Shown here: piece after piece, positions 16,293 through 25,052 of the stretch
Layout of the letters: each line of letters opens with the position of its first letter
How positions within the stretch are numbered: position 1 is the stretch's first letter
Origin: Acidobacteriota bacterium
Lineage (GTDB): Bacteria; Acidobacteriota; Terriglobia; Bryobacterales; Bryobacteraceae
Direction of reading: 5' to 3'
DNA length: 64,000 nucleotides
Assembly: GCA_947470805.1 (NCBI GenBank)
Contig: CANIVU010000025.1
Span: 18,863-82,862, forward strand
Program-made: the position numbers and the translations under genes
Notes under the pieces: model-generated
What the model saw: only the letters and a program-made list of their open reading frames with translations
The model's database searches: none
What the model was told of the DNA's origin: nothing

Positions 16293-18074
16293 ATGAACAA
16301 GTCAGTGTTACTCATTGCCTGCGTCGCCCTCGTCACGCTACCGGCCACCGCCCAGATCGACGTCGCGGCCGGAAACGTTACGGTGCGCATCCGCTATCAG
16401 GGACAACCGATCCCGGGCGACTGCTATTTCTACTTCGTGTCGCAGGCCGCCTCATTCAACTGCGGCGGCAACGCGTCCAACGTACCCGTCGGCAACTACA
16501 CGCTCACCGAAGGCCACGGCTATCCAATCCCTCCGGTCCCTTTCACCGTCACCGCGGGCCAGACAACCGTGGTTGATGTGGAGACGAGCGGTCAGGTGGG
16601 CATCATTACCGGCACGTTTCTTCTCAACGGCCAACCGCCATCGAACGCCGCTTTTGTGCGGACAGGACAGGAAGACGGTCTCGCCTATACCGACACCACC
16701 GGACGGTTCAGACTGATCGCCCTCGCCGGCCAGGGTTCTGGCAGCGTCAACTACGGCCTGGCCAATTTTCCATTCACGGCGGTGGCCGGACAGACAGTCG
16801 ACGTCGGGACCATCAACCGCGACACAGGCAACGTCAACGTCCGTATCCGCTACCAGGGTCAACCAATTCCCGGTGACTGCTACTTCTACTTCACTTCCGC
16901 AGCCGGCAGCGTGAACTGTGGCGGCAACATGTTCAACGTGCCTGTTGGAAGCTACACTCTGACCGAGGGCCACGGCTATCCAATCCCTCCCGTCCCGTTC
17001 ACAGTCACGGCCGGGCAAACAACAACAGTCGATGTGGAAACCTCCGGTCAGGTTGGCATCGTTACAGGAGTCTTCCTTCAAAACGGACAACCCCCGGCCA
17101 ATGCAGCCTTTATACGGACGAACTCCGAGGATGGCTTCGGCTACACCGATTCGAGCGGCCGTTTCCGGCTCATTGCACTCGCTGGCGCGGGGACGGGAAT
17201 CGTCAATTTCAGTTCGCCGAACTTCCCATTCACCGCGGTCGCTGGACAAACGGTTGACGTAGGAACCATCACCCAGAGCAGTGGGAATGCAGTTGTCAAT
17301 GTCCTCTACCAGGGACAGTCGCTCGCAGGAAACTGCTACTTCTATTTCGTTTCCCAAGTCGGATCCGTCAATTGCGGCGGGCAGATGCCGAACCTGCCCG
17401 TAGGCAGCTACACCCTCACCGAGGGCCACGGCTACCCGCTCCCCCCCGTCCCGTTTACCATCTCCGCGGGCCAGACCACAATCATCAACGTGGAGACCTC
17501 CACGGTCGCCGGCATTATCTCGGGACGCTTCTTCATCAACGGTCAACCGCCTGCCAACCCCGCCTTCGTCCGCACCGATCGGGAAGACGGACTCGCCTAC
17601 ACCGACACCACCGGTCGATTCCGTCTCCTTGCCCTCGCCGGCCCGGGTATTGGATCGATCAATTTCGGTCTGGCCACCTTCGCCTTCAACGCGGTCGCCG
17701 GTCAGACTCGCGACCTTGGGAACATCGGTACAACAACGCTCGACAGCGCGATCGTCGGACGTAGCGGTTCCCTTCCCTCCAAGACCTGGACCATTCGACT
17801 CAGCAACACCGGCGCCAGCTCCGCCAGCGATGTGCAACTCACCGGAGTCACCTTCATCACCCAGACGTTCGGTGCCGCCTGCCCGCTGCCCACTACCCAA
17901 TCCACTCTCCCGGTGAACGGCGGATTCCTCCCCATTGGCACCAGCACCACCGTGCCTGTACAAATCAACTTCGGCACCTGCCCGGCCAACGCCCGCTTTA
18001 CCGTCAGGCTCAACTATCAAGCCAGCGGCGGAACTGTTACCGGCACCCGCACCTTCAACCTGCAACTCCCCTAA
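16293..18074 (+). CDS. Secreted protein with three tandem 152-residue repeats
   Basis: A 593-residue exported protein (signal peptide about 1-20, ending LPATAQ). After it come three near-identical units of 152 residues starting at about 28, 180 and 332. Each has YQGQxxxGxCYFYF, a second cysteine in VNCGG/FNCGG (pairs C44/C57, C196/C209, C348/C361, likely disulfides), YTLTEGHGYPxPPVPFT and AGQTVDVGTI. Units look like carboxypeptidase-regulatory/SdrD-type beta-sandwiches. The C-terminal part (about 485-593) is a different beta-rich domain with one cysteine pair. An adhesive or carbohydrate-binding surface role is plausible but unproven. Followed 19 bases later by a PEP-CTERM protein. Confidence 0.85.
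   Translation: MNKSVLLIACVALVTLPATAQIDVAAGNVTVRIRYQGQPIPGDCYFYFVSQAASFNCGGNASNVPVGNYTLTEGHGYPIPPVPFTVTAGQTTVVDVETSGQVGIITGTFLLNGQPPSNAAFVRTGQEDGLAYTDTTGRFRLIALAGQGSGSVNYGLANFPFTAVAGQTVDVGTINRDTGNVNVRIRYQGQPIPGDCYFYFTSAAGSVNCGGNMFNVPVGSYTLTEGHGYPIPPVPFTVTAGQTTTVDVETSGQVGIVTGVFLQNGQPPANAAFIRTNSEDGFGYTDSSGRFRLIALAGAGTGIVNFSSPNFPFTAVAGQTVDVGTITQSSGNAVVNVLYQGQSLAGNCYFYFVSQVGSVNCGGQMPNLPVGSYTLTEGHGYPLPPVPFTISAGQTTIINVETSTVAGIISGRFFINGQPPANPAFVRTDREDGLAYTDTTGRFRLLALAGPGIGSINFGLATFAFNAVAGQTRDLGNIGTTTLDSAIVGRSGSLPSKTWTIRLSNTGASSASDVQLTGVTFITQTFGAACPLPTTQSTLPVNGGFLPIGTSTTVPVQINFGTCPANARFTVRLNYQASGGTVTGTRTFNLQLP
16374..17741 (+). repeat. Three tandem 456-bp coding repeats
   Basis: Three in-frame units at about 16374-16829, 16830-17285 and 17286-17741 encode the repeated domains of the secreted protein. 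Conserved DNA blocks recur, such as the stretch encoding LTEGHGYP. Third-position differences show the copies are not brand new. Confidence 0.85.
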
Positions 18075-18093
18075 CAACTACAAGGAAAACAAC

Positions 18094-18654
18094 ATGAAAT
18101 TTCTACTTGCACTCTGCCTGCTTCTTCCCACGCTACCCGCGGCGTCGCTGACACTGACCCCCAACAGCGGCAACATCAACATCGAACCCGGAACCACCTA
18201 CGGCTGGGGCTTCGATCTCAACAACAACACCTCCAACTACCTTCTTGTCACCAGCGTCGTCGCCTCCGGCTTCGACCCCCTCATGGGCACATTCCAGGAC
18301 TTCATCGTCTCCGTGAACCCCACCATTCTCGGGCCGAACTCGATCCTCAACCAGGCCTACAACCAGTCACTGCAACAGGGCTTCGGCGAGTTCGCCATGC
18401 TCCCCGGCGCACCGATCGGCGCCACCACCGGCGCCACCTTCAGCGTGACCTACGATCTGCTGATCAACGATCCCTTCGGCCCCCTCGGCAGTCACCCCAA
18501 CGACCAGTACTCGCTCGAATTCACCTTCGACGGCAGCGTCACCTCCACCGCGCCCACAAGCGGGGTCCCCGAGCCGTCCTCCGTTGTCCTCACGGGCGCC
18601 GGGCTGCTCTGTGCCGCCTGGCGCCTCCGCCGCGCTAATTCCGTTCGTTGCTGA
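18094..18654 (+). CDS. PEP-CTERM sorted exported protein
   Basis: A 186-residue secreted protein. Signal peptide about 1-17 (FLLALCLLLPTLPAAS). The C-terminus is a PEP-CTERM signal: VPEPSSVVLTGAGLLCAAW, a hydrophobic helix, then RLRRANSVRC, recognised by the exosortase system for anchoring or release at the cell surface. The middle region is beta-rich with no catalytic motif. Ribosome site AAGGA lies nine bases before ATG 18094. No exosortase gene is in the window. Confidence 0.85.
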   Translation: MKFLLALCLLLPTLPAASLTLTPNSGNINIEPGTTYGWGFDLNNNTSNYLLVTSVVASGFDPLMGTFQDFIVSVNPTILGPNSILNQAYNQSLQQGFGEFAMLPGAPIGATTGATFSVTYDLLINDPFGPLGSHPNDQYSLEFTFDGSVTSTAPTSGVPEPSSVVLTGAGLLCAAWRLRRANSVRC

Positions 18655-20389
18655 ACAAGTATTTCCCACCGCTCTCACGAACAAGAAATAGCCGCTCTTT
18701 GCCAAGCAACTGTTCCAGCTTTGGCGTGCTGGGCTTCTCGACGACCAGATAATAGCGGTCGCGCGAGGCCCAGCGATTTTTGCATTCCGCGTCGTCAATG
18801 AAAACCTGCGGCGCGCCGGGCGCATAGCTGGCGTACTCCAGGTTGTTCACACGCCCATTGAGCAACAGTGCCTGCGCGGGATTTGCATAGAAAAACACAC
18901 TCGAAAACGTGTAGTACTGGTTGTCGACAATTAGCGTTCCCGGCTTTGCATTTTTGTACGCCTCGGCCAGTGGCCGTGAACCCAGGTACGGATCAAACGT
19001 CACCAGCGCGGTGCGCGCTGCATGCAAGAACAGCGTCATCATCACGGCCAACCCCAACGCCAGCGGCATCCGCCGCAACCGGAACCCAGCGAAGGCGCCG
19101 ATCAAAAACGCCACGCCGGCCATCACGAGCGGCAGCCGCAAATACGCGAACGAGTCGATGGTCAAATCTCCCATATGCCCCAGCGAAAGCGTGTAGGCAT
19201 CGGGGTTCTGCGTCAACGCCTGGGAGATATCGCCCGGCGTCGGCAACCCATTCACACGGAGCAAAATGAAACCAATCGCCCCCGCCGCCAGCGTGGCAAT
19301 CAAGCCCACAGCCAACTGGCCGCGGCGTAGCCAGACGCTCTCTTCCCGCTCCATGGCATTCGCCAGCAGCAGCGCCAGCGCCGGGTAGCAGGGCATCGAA
19401 TAGTATTCCTGCGTCGTCGAAAACGTGAAGAACAGCAGCAGGAATCCGGTCCAGCACAACGCCAGCAGGCGCGCCGATCCAGCCCGGTCCGCAGGGCGAT
19501 ACCGCAGCTTCGCGATCGCTGGAAAGAACGCACTCCACGGGAACAACCACAGCAAATGGAACAGCCAGAACATATGGCGCGGAACCGTATTGTAGTCCCG
19601 CGGCCAACGCATGTTCAGGAAGCGAAACACATGCTCGTTGAAGAAGTAGAACCAGAAGAAGCCGTGATACTGGCCAGGTTCACTCTTCATCGTGAAATCG
19701 AAATAGGGCGGGTTTCGCAGCATCGCCAGCACGTGCCAGGGCGCCGCGATCACCAATAGAATCAGGGCTCCGGTGAAAGGCCGCAACTTTCGCCACTCGC
19801 CCCACCGGCCTGCAATTGTCAGCCAAAGTCCAATCGCCGCCAGCGGGAACAGCATGGCGATGAGACCCTTCAGCAGCAACCCCGTCGCCATCGCCGCCGA
19901 CATCACATAGGCATACTTCGCCTCGCCAGATTCCATCGCCAACAGAAAACACCACATCGCCAGCGTGATCGTAGCCGTCAGAATCGCATCCGGAATCTGA
20001 ATGCGCGTGAACAGCCATAGGCCGATGCACGTCGCCAGAATCAACCCCGCATATAGCCCCGTCGTCTCGTTGAACGCCCATCGCGCAAAACGCGCCGTCA
20101 GCCAGCAGAGCAGCACCACACCGAGCGCCAGCGGAATCCGCGCCGCCCAGTCGTGCACGCCGAAGACCGCGTAGCTCACCGCCATCGACCAGTAAATCAA
20201 CGGCGACTTCTCCAGGTACGCAACGCCGTTCAGCCGCGCCGTCACCCAGTCGCCGGAGTCCAACATGTTCCGCGCGATCTGCGCCTGCACCGCGTCCACG
20301 TCGTCCATCAACGTGGGCGGACTCACAATGCAGCCGAAATACACGGCGATAGCGAAAAGAAGGACGATTAACTGGTAACGACGTTCCAT
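18635..20389 (-). CDS. ArnT-like glycosyltransferase (PMT/GT39-83 family), multi-pass
   Basis: Inner-membrane transferase of 584 residues that would use a polyprenyl-phosphate sugar donor. About 11-13 hydrophobic helices are visible. The family's first periplasmic loop is clear: TLMDDVDAVQAQIARNML with the acidic pair, followed by SGDWVTARLNGVAYLEKSPLIYW, and a later TQEYYSMPCYPALALLLA. The start is set at ATG 20389, with GGAAG five bases upstream; a longer start at 20425 lies inside asnB. It overlaps the end of asnB by 22 bases and is the last gene of the lysS run. Lipid A or surface-glycan modification is the likely role. Confidence 0.87.
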   Translation of the reverse strand: MERRYQLIVLLFAIAVYFGCIVSPPTLMDDVDAVQAQIARNMLDSGDWVTARLNGVAYLEKSPLIYWSMAVSYAVFGVHDWAARIPLALGVVLLCWLTARFARWAFNETTGLYAGLILATCIGLWLFTRIQIPDAILTATITLAMWCFLLAMESGEAKYAYVMSAAMATGLLLKGLIAMLFPLAAIGLWLTIAGRWGEWRKLRPFTGALILLVIAAPWHVLAMLRNPPYFDFTMKSEPGQYHGFFWFYFFNEHVFRFLNMRWPRDYNTVPRHMFWLFHLLWLFPWSAFFPAIAKLRYRPADRAGSARLLALCWTGFLLLFFTFSTTQEYYSMPCYPALALLLANAMEREESVWLRRGQLAVGLIATLAAGAIGFILLRVNGLPTPGDISQALTQNPDAYTLSLGHMGDLTIDSFAYLRLPLVMAGVAFLIGAFAGFRLRRMPLALGLAVMMTLFLHAARTALVTFDPYLGSRPLAEAYKNAKPGTLIVDNQYYTFSSVFFYANPAQALLLNGRVNNLEYASYAPGAPQVFIDDAECKNRWASRDRYYLVVEKPSTPKLEQLLGKERLFLVRESGGKYLFSNERN

Positions 20390-22209
20390 TGCTTCTTCCA
20401 AAGAAACAGCATCAATAGGCCCCACAAGTGGTAGCCGTAGTTGGCCTCGCGGCGTTCGTGGGCACGCAACACAGCCTCCACCGCGCCTTCACGAAACAGG
20501 CCCATTTCCCGAATCGCCTGCGGCGTCAGCGTGTCGTGCAACAACGGCTTCAACGCGGTCCGGAACCAATCGTGCGCCGGAATGTCGAAGCCCTCTTTCT
20601 TACGAGTCAACACAGAGTCCGGAATCTTCCCCCGCATCAGGTCTTTCAGAATGAACTTCAATTTACTGCCGTTCACTTTGAACGACTCCGGCATCCGCGC
20701 GGCAAACTCCACCAACCGGTGATCCAACAACGGCGGCCGCACCTCCAACGAATGCGCCATGCTCATGCGGTCGCACTTATAGAGAATGTCGTCGGGCAGA
20801 TACCAGTTCTGATCGAGCTCCAAAAACGAATTGTACTCCGGCGGCGCATGCAGCCGCGAGTGCCAGTTTTGCTGAAGCAAATGCACCCGCTCCGCCGGTG
20901 TAAACGTGCCGTTCCAATACAGGTGCGCCTCCATCGGATCCAACAACGAACCCGTCAGGAACCGCTTCACCTTGTACTCAAAACTGATCTTGTCATCAGA
21001 CACCGGCAACAGATTCGCCATCGAAAGCCCCGCCGCCCGCAGCGGCCGCGGCACGTGGCGCATCCACCCGGCATACTTGTCCGCCAGGTAGGTGTAATAG
21101 CCGCCAAACAGCTCGTCGGCGCCTTCTCCGCTCAGCGCCACCGTCACATGCTCCCGCGTCATCTTGCTCAAATACCAAACCGGCAAGGCACCGGCATCGG
21201 CGCTCGGCTCGTCCGAAAAATACGGCAGCCGTTCCACCGTCGCAGCCAGGTCATGATCGGGGTTCAAGTCGAACTCGTGATGATCCGTGTTGTACTTCTG
21301 CGCCACTTCCCGGAACCACGGACTCTCATCAAAACTGCGACCTTGAAAGCTGACGGAGAACGTCTTCAACTGCTGCGTCGCCACCTCCGACGCATAGTGC
21401 AGCACCGTCGTCGAATCCACACCGCCCGACGCCCATATCCCCAACGGCACATCCGAAATCAGATGCTCCTTCACCGCCGACCGCAACAGGCTATCCAACT
21501 CTTCCTTGGCCGCCTCCAGCTTCACATTCCCCTGCGGCGCAAACCGCAACTGCCAGTACGGCCCCGTCCGTTCCCTGCCCTCCACCCACTCCAGCCAGTG
21601 CCCCGGCGGCAGCTTCGTAATTCCATCGATCATCGAATACGGCGAGGGGATGTAGTTCAACGAAAGATAGGCATTCAAGCCCGCTTTCGAAAACGTCCGC
21701 GGCACCTCCGGGTGCCCCAGAATCGCCTTCAACTCCGACCCAAAATACAGATCGTCGCCGCGCCGGTACAGGTACAACGGCTTGATCCCCATCCGGTCCC
21801 GCGCCAACACCAGCCGCTTCTTTGACTCGGTCCACAGCGCCACGCCGAACATCCCGCGCAGCTTTTCAAACACGCCGAAGTCCCACTCCAGGAACCCCTG
21901 CAGCACCACCTCGGTATCGCACCGGCTATGGAACTGCCGCCCGCGCGCCTTCAACTCTTCGCGCAGTTCGTCGTGGTTATAGATCTCACCGTTGAAGACG
22001 ATCACCGTATCCCGGTCGGCGCTATAGATCGGCTGCGCACCACCCGCCAGATCGATGATCCGCAGCCGCACCGCGCCCACCGAGCAATCCGCCGCCTCAT
22101 GCACGCCCCACTGGTCCGGCCCGCGATGATGCAGCGACTGGGTAACGGCCTCAATCCGGCCCGCGGGCGCCGGACGCCCACGATGAGTAAATCCCGCTAT
22201 GCCGCACAT
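20368..22209 (-). CDS. asnB: Asparagine synthetase (glutamine-hydrolysing)
   Basis: Class B amidotransferase of 613 residues. The N-terminal Ntn-type glutaminase begins MCGIAGF with C2 as nucleophile, with RGPDQWGVH and FNGEIYNHDELR. The synthetase PP-loop is ASGGVDSTTVLHYASE, followed by ALSGEGADELFGGY and CDRMSMAHSLEVRPPLLDHRLVEFA. AsnB enzymes of this length also act in polysaccharide or peptidoglycan amidation, and the neighbouring transferase makes a surface-polymer role possible. Seven bases separate it from the LolC/E gene upstream. Confidence 0.95.
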   Translation of the reverse strand: MCGIAGFTHRGRPAPAGRIEAVTQSLHHRGPDQWGVHEAADCSVGAVRLRIIDLAGGAQPIYSADRDTVIVFNGEIYNHDELREELKARGRQFHSRCDTEVVLQGFLEWDFGVFEKLRGMFGVALWTESKKRLVLARDRMGIKPLYLYRRGDDLYFGSELKAILGHPEVPRTFSKAGLNAYLSLNYIPSPYSMIDGITKLPPGHWLEWVEGRERTGPYWQLRFAPQGNVKLEAAKEELDSLLRSAVKEHLISDVPLGIWASGGVDSTTVLHYASEVATQQLKTFSVSFQGRSFDESPWFREVAQKYNTDHHEFDLNPDHDLAATVERLPYFSDEPSADAGALPVWYLSKMTREHVTVALSGEGADELFGGYYTYLADKYAGWMRHVPRPLRAAGLSMANLLPVSDDKISFEYKVKRFLTGSLLDPMEAHLYWNGTFTPAERVHLLQQNWHSRLHAPPEYNSFLELDQNWYLPDDILYKCDRMSMAHSLEVRPPLLDHRLVEFAARMPESFKVNGSKLKFILKDLMRGKIPDSVLTRKKEGFDIPAHDWFRTALKPLLHDTLTPQAIREMGLFREGAVEAVLRAHERREANYGYHLWGLLMLFLWKKQWNVVTS

Positions 22210-22215
22210 AGGCTG

Positions 22216-23454
22216 TTATTCATAACGCAGCGCCTCGGCGGGCAGCACCGCGGTCGCCCGCCGCGCCGGGTACAACGTCGCAAGGAAACTCACCGTCAAT
22301 GCCGCCGCGCTCACCCAAATCGCATCCATCGGCCGCGGCTGGAACGGCACGTACGATAGCGCGTAAATCTCTGCGTCCAACGTAAACCATCGCCCGCTCT
22401 CCGCCGCATAGCTGATCCCGTAGCCCAACACCAATCCAATCGCCGTCCCGATCGCGCCAATATAGAGCCCCTGGAAAATGAAGATCCGCCGGATCTGCTC
22501 CCACCGCGCGCCCATCGAAACCAGAATCGCAATGTCCTTGGACTTCTCCATCACCATCATGATCAGGCTGATCAGAATGTTCAGCGCCGCCACCAGTTGA
22601 ATCAGACTGATCGTGATAATCGTCACAATCCGGTCCATCTTCAACGCGTTCAGCACACTCCGGTTCGCCTCTTCCCAGTTCGACGCCGTCAGCTTATTCC
22701 CGATCACCTTCGTCGCCGCCGCAGCCACATCGGCCGCCGTGTTGATATCGTCCAGCTTCAGTTCAATCGCGTTAATCGAATTTTCCAACCCCGTCACCCG
22801 CTGCACATCGGAAAGCGTCGCATAGGCAAACGTGTTGTCAACGTCGTAAAACCCAGACTCAAACAGCCCCACCACGCGGAACCGCGGATAGCTCGGCCGC
22901 GCCCCAGCAGGCGTAATATCGCCATTCGGAATGATCACCGTCACAATCGAATCCAGCATCATCCCCGTCCGCTGCGCCAGCTTCGCGCCCAGCAAAATCG
23001 GCGGATACCCATCGGCCTTCGCCAACCGGTCCAAACTCCCCTGCTTCACATAGCGCCGCAACTCTTCCCGCTCCTGTGTCGCCGACTCCGGAATTCCTTT
23101 CAAATACCCACCCTGCCCCATCTGTGGCCCCGAATACAAAACCTGCGTATACAGCACCCCACTCGCCGAACTCACGTGCGGCAGCTTTTCCAGATTCTTC
23201 GCAATCGGCACCCAATCTTCAAACCCAATGCCCACTTCTTTTTCCACGACGTTCACATGCGCCGTCGCGCCCAGCAGGCTCTTCTGCAATGTATTCCGGA
23301 ACCCGTTCGTAATGGCGAGCGCGATGATCAACGCCATCACGCCCGCCGCCACACCAAGAATCGAAACCACCGTAATGATCGAGATCACCGCCTGGCGGCG
23401 CTTCGCCGTCAAATACCGGCGCGCCACGAAACTTTCAAACGCCAGGCGGGGCAT
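22216..23454 (-). CDS. LolC/LolE-type ABC transporter permease
   Basis: Inner-membrane permease of 412 residues of the lipoprotein-releasing (LolCE) family. The N-terminus FVARRYLTAKRRQAVISIITVVSILGVAAGV is characteristic. A periplasmic MacB-type domain follows (about 70-270), then the FtsX core with three helices (IQLVAALNILISLIMMVMEK, ILVSMGA, IFIFQGLYIGAIGTAIG). It would partner an ATPase (LolD), which is not next to it here. It starts three bases after lysS ends and precedes asnB, so all are probably in one operon. Confidence 0.92.
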   Translation of the reverse strand: MPRLAFESFVARRYLTAKRRQAVISIITVVSILGVAAGVMALIIALAITNGFRNTLQKSLLGATAHVNVVEKEVGIGFEDWVPIAKNLEKLPHVSSASGVLYTQVLYSGPQMGQGGYLKGIPESATQEREELRRYVKQGSLDRLAKADGYPPILLGAKLAQRTGMMLDSIVTVIIPNGDITPAGARPSYPRFRVVGLFESGFYDVDNTFAYATLSDVQRVTGLENSINAIELKLDDINTAADVAAAATKVIGNKLTASNWEEANRSVLNALKMDRIVTIITISLIQLVAALNILISLIMMVMEKSKDIAILVSMGARWEQIRRIFIFQGLYIGAIGTAIGLVLGYGISYAAESGRWFTLDAEIYALSYVPFQPRPMDAIWVSAAALTVSFLATLYPARRATAVLPAEALRYE

Positions 23455-23457
23455 CCC

Positions 23458-24975
23458 TTATGCGTCGACCTCGGCTTCGGCCTTGCGCAGCAAGTCTGCA
23501 ATGCCGATCTCGCCCTCCGGCCGCAACAGCGGGAACAAAATCACATCGCGGATCGAACGCGAATCGGTCAACAACATCGTCAACCGGTCGATGCCAATTC
23601 CCTCGCCACCGGTCGGCGGCATGCCGTAGCAAAGCGCGCGGACGTAGTCCTCGTCCATCTGGTGCGCCTCGTCGTCGCCGCGCGCCTTCATCGCCAACTG
23701 CTCTTCAAACCGTTTGCGCTGCTCGTTTGGATCGTTCAACTCGTTATAGGCGTTGCCGATCTCCATCCCCGCGCAGAAGATCTCAAAACGATCCACAAAA
23801 TTCGGGTCATTGCGATTGCGCTTCGACAGCGGCGAGACCTCCACCGGATACTCGTAGATGATCGTCGGCTGGATCAAATTGCGCTCACAAACCCGTTCAA
23901 AAATCTCCACCAGCGATTCACCGGCCGAGTGCTTCCCGCCGTGGGCCTTCAGCCACTCCGCGTCGCTCACCTGCTCCATCGTAGGCTTCTCGCCGTCTTT
24001 CCAATACTCAATGATCGCTTCCCGAATCGTCAGCCGCCGGATGTTCCCGAAGTCCAGGGTCTGCCCCTGGAACTCAACAACCGTCCCGCCGGTCACATCG
24101 ATCGCCGTTTGCTTCAGCAACTCCACCGTCAGGTCCATCAGGCCTTCGTAATCCGTGTAGGCCTGATAGAACTCGAGCATCGTAAATTCGGGGTTGTGAT
24201 GGATCGAGACCCCCTCGTTGCGGAAGTTCCGATTGATCTCATACACCCGGTCCATGCCGCCGACAATCAACCGCTTCAAATACAGTTCCGGCGCAATGCG
24301 CAGGTACAGATCAATATCGAGCGTGTTGTGATGCGTCACAAACGGCCGCGCCGCCGCGCCGCCATACAGCGGCTGCATCATCGGCGTTTCCACTTCCACA
24401 AAGCCCCGCTCATCCAACTGGCGGCGGATCGACGACACCACCTTGGCCCGCGCCACGAAGGTCTTCCGCACGTCGAGATTCGAGATCAGATCCAGATACC
24501 GCTGCCGAACGCGCGTCTCCACGTCTTCCAGCCCGTGGAACTTCTCCGGCATCGAAAGCAGCGTCTTCGACAGGAACGTCAACTTCGCCGCCTGCACCGA
24601 CAACTCGCCCGTCCGCGTATGGAACAACACCCCGCCAACGCCGATAATGTCGCCAATATCCAGCATCTGGTAGAGCTTGAAGTCGTCCTCGCTCAACAGA
24701 TCCACTTTGATGTAGATCTGCAGCCGTTCCCCACCCTGCTCCAGGTGCATGAAACCGGCTTTTCCCTTGCCGCGTATCGATTGGATGCGCCCGCAAACGC
24801 GGACCTCAATCTTCTCGGCCTCCAACTCTTCGGCGGTCTTCTGCCGGTTGCCCGCCCAGACCTCCGGCACCGAGTGGGAAAAATCAAACCGCTGCCCATA
24901 CGGGCGCTGGCCGAGAGCTTCCAATTCTCGGGTGCGGCGGAAACGCTGTGTAAGCAGCTCCTGTTCGAGCGACAA
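23458..24975 (-). CDS. lysS: Lysyl-tRNA synthetase, class II
   Basis: Charges tRNA-Lys with lysine. 505 residues with an N-terminal anticodon-binding OB-fold (about 55-165, [21 protein letters not shown]) and the class II catalytic core: motif 2 as [20 protein letters not shown] and motif 3 as [11 protein letters not shown]. The start is TTG 24975 preceded by AAGGAG at a seven-base spacing, which fits better than any ATG nearby. First gene of the lysS-lolC-asnB-transferase run, divergent from the DUF418 gene. Confidence 0.96.
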   Translation of the reverse strand: MSLEQELLTQRFRRTRELEALGQRPYGQRFDFSHSVPEVWAGNRQKTAEELEAEKIEVRVCGRIQSIRGKGKAGFMHLEQGGERLQIYIKVDLLSEDDFKLYQMLDIGDIIGVGGVLFHTRTGELSVQAAKLTFLSKTLLSMPEKFHGLEDVETRVRQRYLDLISNLDVRKTFVARAKVVSSIRRQLDERGFVEVETPMMQPLYGGAAARPFVTHHNTLDIDLYLRIAPELYLKRLIVGGMDRVYEINRNFRNEGVSIHHNPEFTMLEFYQAYTDYEGLMDLTVELLKQTAIDVTGGTVVEFQGQTLDFGNIRRLTIREAIIEYWKDGEKPTMEQVSDAEWLKAHGGKHSAGESLVEIFERVCERNLIQPTIIYEYPVEVSPLSKRNRNDPNFVDRFEIFCAGMEIGNAYNELNDPNEQRKRFEEQLAMKARGDDEAHQMDEDYVRALCYGMPPTGGEGIGIDRLTMLLTDSRSIRDVILFPLLRPEGEIGIADLLRKAEAEVDA

Positions 24976-25052
24976 TGAGGACTCCTTCAGTGCCCTGCGT
25001 TCGAAACAGGACAGAATCTACCATTATAGGAAGTCTGGAAGGGGGTAAGACG

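Larger units (their letters stand above)
14700..16300. other. GC-skew sign change
   Basis: To the left, both plus- and minus-strand genes have more G than C on the plus strand (for example about 29 G to 13 C in the first 60 bases from 8041, and 28 to 9 from 7681). To the right the reverse holds for both strands (13 G to 29 C from 34861, 16 to 29 from 33121). Near 14.7-16.3 kb the counts even out and cross. A plus-to-minus change is the polarity expected at a replication terminus. Confidence 0.6.

Noticed and set aside
15600..16300. dif-like site at the skew change
   Set aside because: No sequence resembling XerC/XerD half-sites could be found near the boundary.
16374..17741. Repeat region as CRISPR or mobile repeat
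   Set aside because: The units are 456 bp, in frame and contiguous, so they are protein-domain duplications.
22597..24978. A 793-codon plus-strand frame
   Set aside because: Antisense to lysS and lolC, with Arg/His/Gln-rich translation and no motif.
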